From contig CABUKU010000004.1 in NCBI GenBank assembly GCA_902492205.1, forward strand, positions 114,887 through 178,886: DNA of 64,000 nucleotides, given 5' to 3'. Below the pieces are notes generated by a model. The model was given only the letters and a program-made list of their open reading frames with translations. It was not told the origin of the DNA and ran no database searches. The position numbers and the translations under genes were made by a program. How positions within the stretch are numbered: the first letter of the stretch is position 1; each line of letters starts with the position of its first letter. The DNA is from an uncultured Bacteroides sp. Its GTDB lineage: Bacteria; Bacteroidota; Bacteroidia; Bacteroidales; Bacteroidaceae. This document shows, one piece after another, positions 63,842-64,000 of the stretch.

Positions 63842-64000
63842 TTACTTAGCCAAAGCCTGAGCCACGTCAACAGCACAAGCCACAGTACAACCTACCATAG
63901 GATTGTTACCAATACCCAGGAATCCCATCATTTCTACGTGAGCAGGAACTGATGAAGAACCGGCGAACTGAGCATCTGAGTGCATACGTCCCATAGTATC
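63842..64000 (-). CDS. GGGtGRT-family protein, C-terminal part
   Basis: The last 52 residues are visible, ending in GNNPMVGCTVACAVDVAQ and preceded by DTMGRMHSDAQFAGSSSVPA. The wording matches, from memory, the C-terminus of the GGGtGRT protein family, whose role is unknown and which is often next to Fe-S scaffold genes. The gene runs off the window, so the name is provisional. Confidence 0.55.
   Translation of the reverse strand, partial: DTMGRMHSDAQFAGSSSVPAHVEMMGFLGIGNNPMVGCTVACAVDVAQALAK

Noticed and set aside
1..64000. tRNA, rRNA, IS element or integrase
   Set aside because: No cloverleaf signature such as GGTTCGAATC-type T arm next to an acceptor stem, no transposase or recombinase motifs, and no flanking direct repeats were found.

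Overview
The window looks like chromosomal DNA of a gut Bacteroidales bacterium, most likely Bacteroides, Phocaeicola or a close relative. Signs are SusC/SusD and other TonB-linked receptors with CarboxypepD_reg-like N-terminal domains, GH95/GH2/GH28/GH105 glycan enzymes, many lipoproteins, LruC, DUF4251, DUF4136 and DUF4468 proteins, and Bacteroidetes-type promoters (TAnnTTTG at -7, sometimes a TTTG-like -33). No tRNA, rRNA, transposase, integrase or CRISPR array was seen.

Region 1-14.3 kb: a polysaccharide utilisation operon on the minus strand (GH28-like beta-helix, two (alpha/alpha)-toroid proteins, a NagB-type deaminase, a TonB receptor without SusD, a polysaccharide lyase fused to a GH105 hydrolase, an ExuT-type hexuronate transporter, and a truncated secreted gene at the edge). 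A LacI-type regulator is divergent. The set implies a uronic-acid polymer that may also carry an amino sugar: lyase cleavage, removal of the unsaturated uronate, MFS import, and deamination of an amino-sugar phosphate.

Region 14.3-25.5 kb: an intergenic palindrome cluster, DUF488, GNAT, an AlkZ-like glycosylase, pabB-pabC for folate synthesis, a BamA-like barrel overlapping a phosphoethanolamine transferase, a porin-like barrel, a DUF4136 lipoprotein and a GH2 beta-mannosidase. Region 26-36.5 kb: envelope genes (LruC lipoprotein, NlpE-like lipoprotein, CNNM/CBS protein), a PAS histidine kinase 4 bp from a TonB receptor, an esterase, and an S41-peptidase homologue whose nucleophile motif has glycine where serine is expected.

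Region 38-46.4 kb: cysK-metY sulfur assimilation, an intergenic zone with tandem palindromes and a candidate structured minus-strand RNA with its own promoter, then an orphan SusC/SusD pair. This block is visibly richer in G+C than its flanks. Region 46.4-60 kb: YdeI-like protein, mnmA next to an orphan LuxR-type regulator, a DUF4251 protein, the aspartate decarboxylase/aspartate-alanine antiporter pair (proton-motive cycle), an MbfA-like ferritin-VIT iron exporter with a tiny basic protein, HAD phosphatase, nucleoside hydrolase, GH95 alpha-L-fucosidase and a YitT protein. Region 60-64 kb: a run of secreted proteins of unknown role (one with an exported DnaJ-type zinc finger), a small HTH protein, a strongly structured intergenic element, and the 3' end of a GGGtGRT-type gene.
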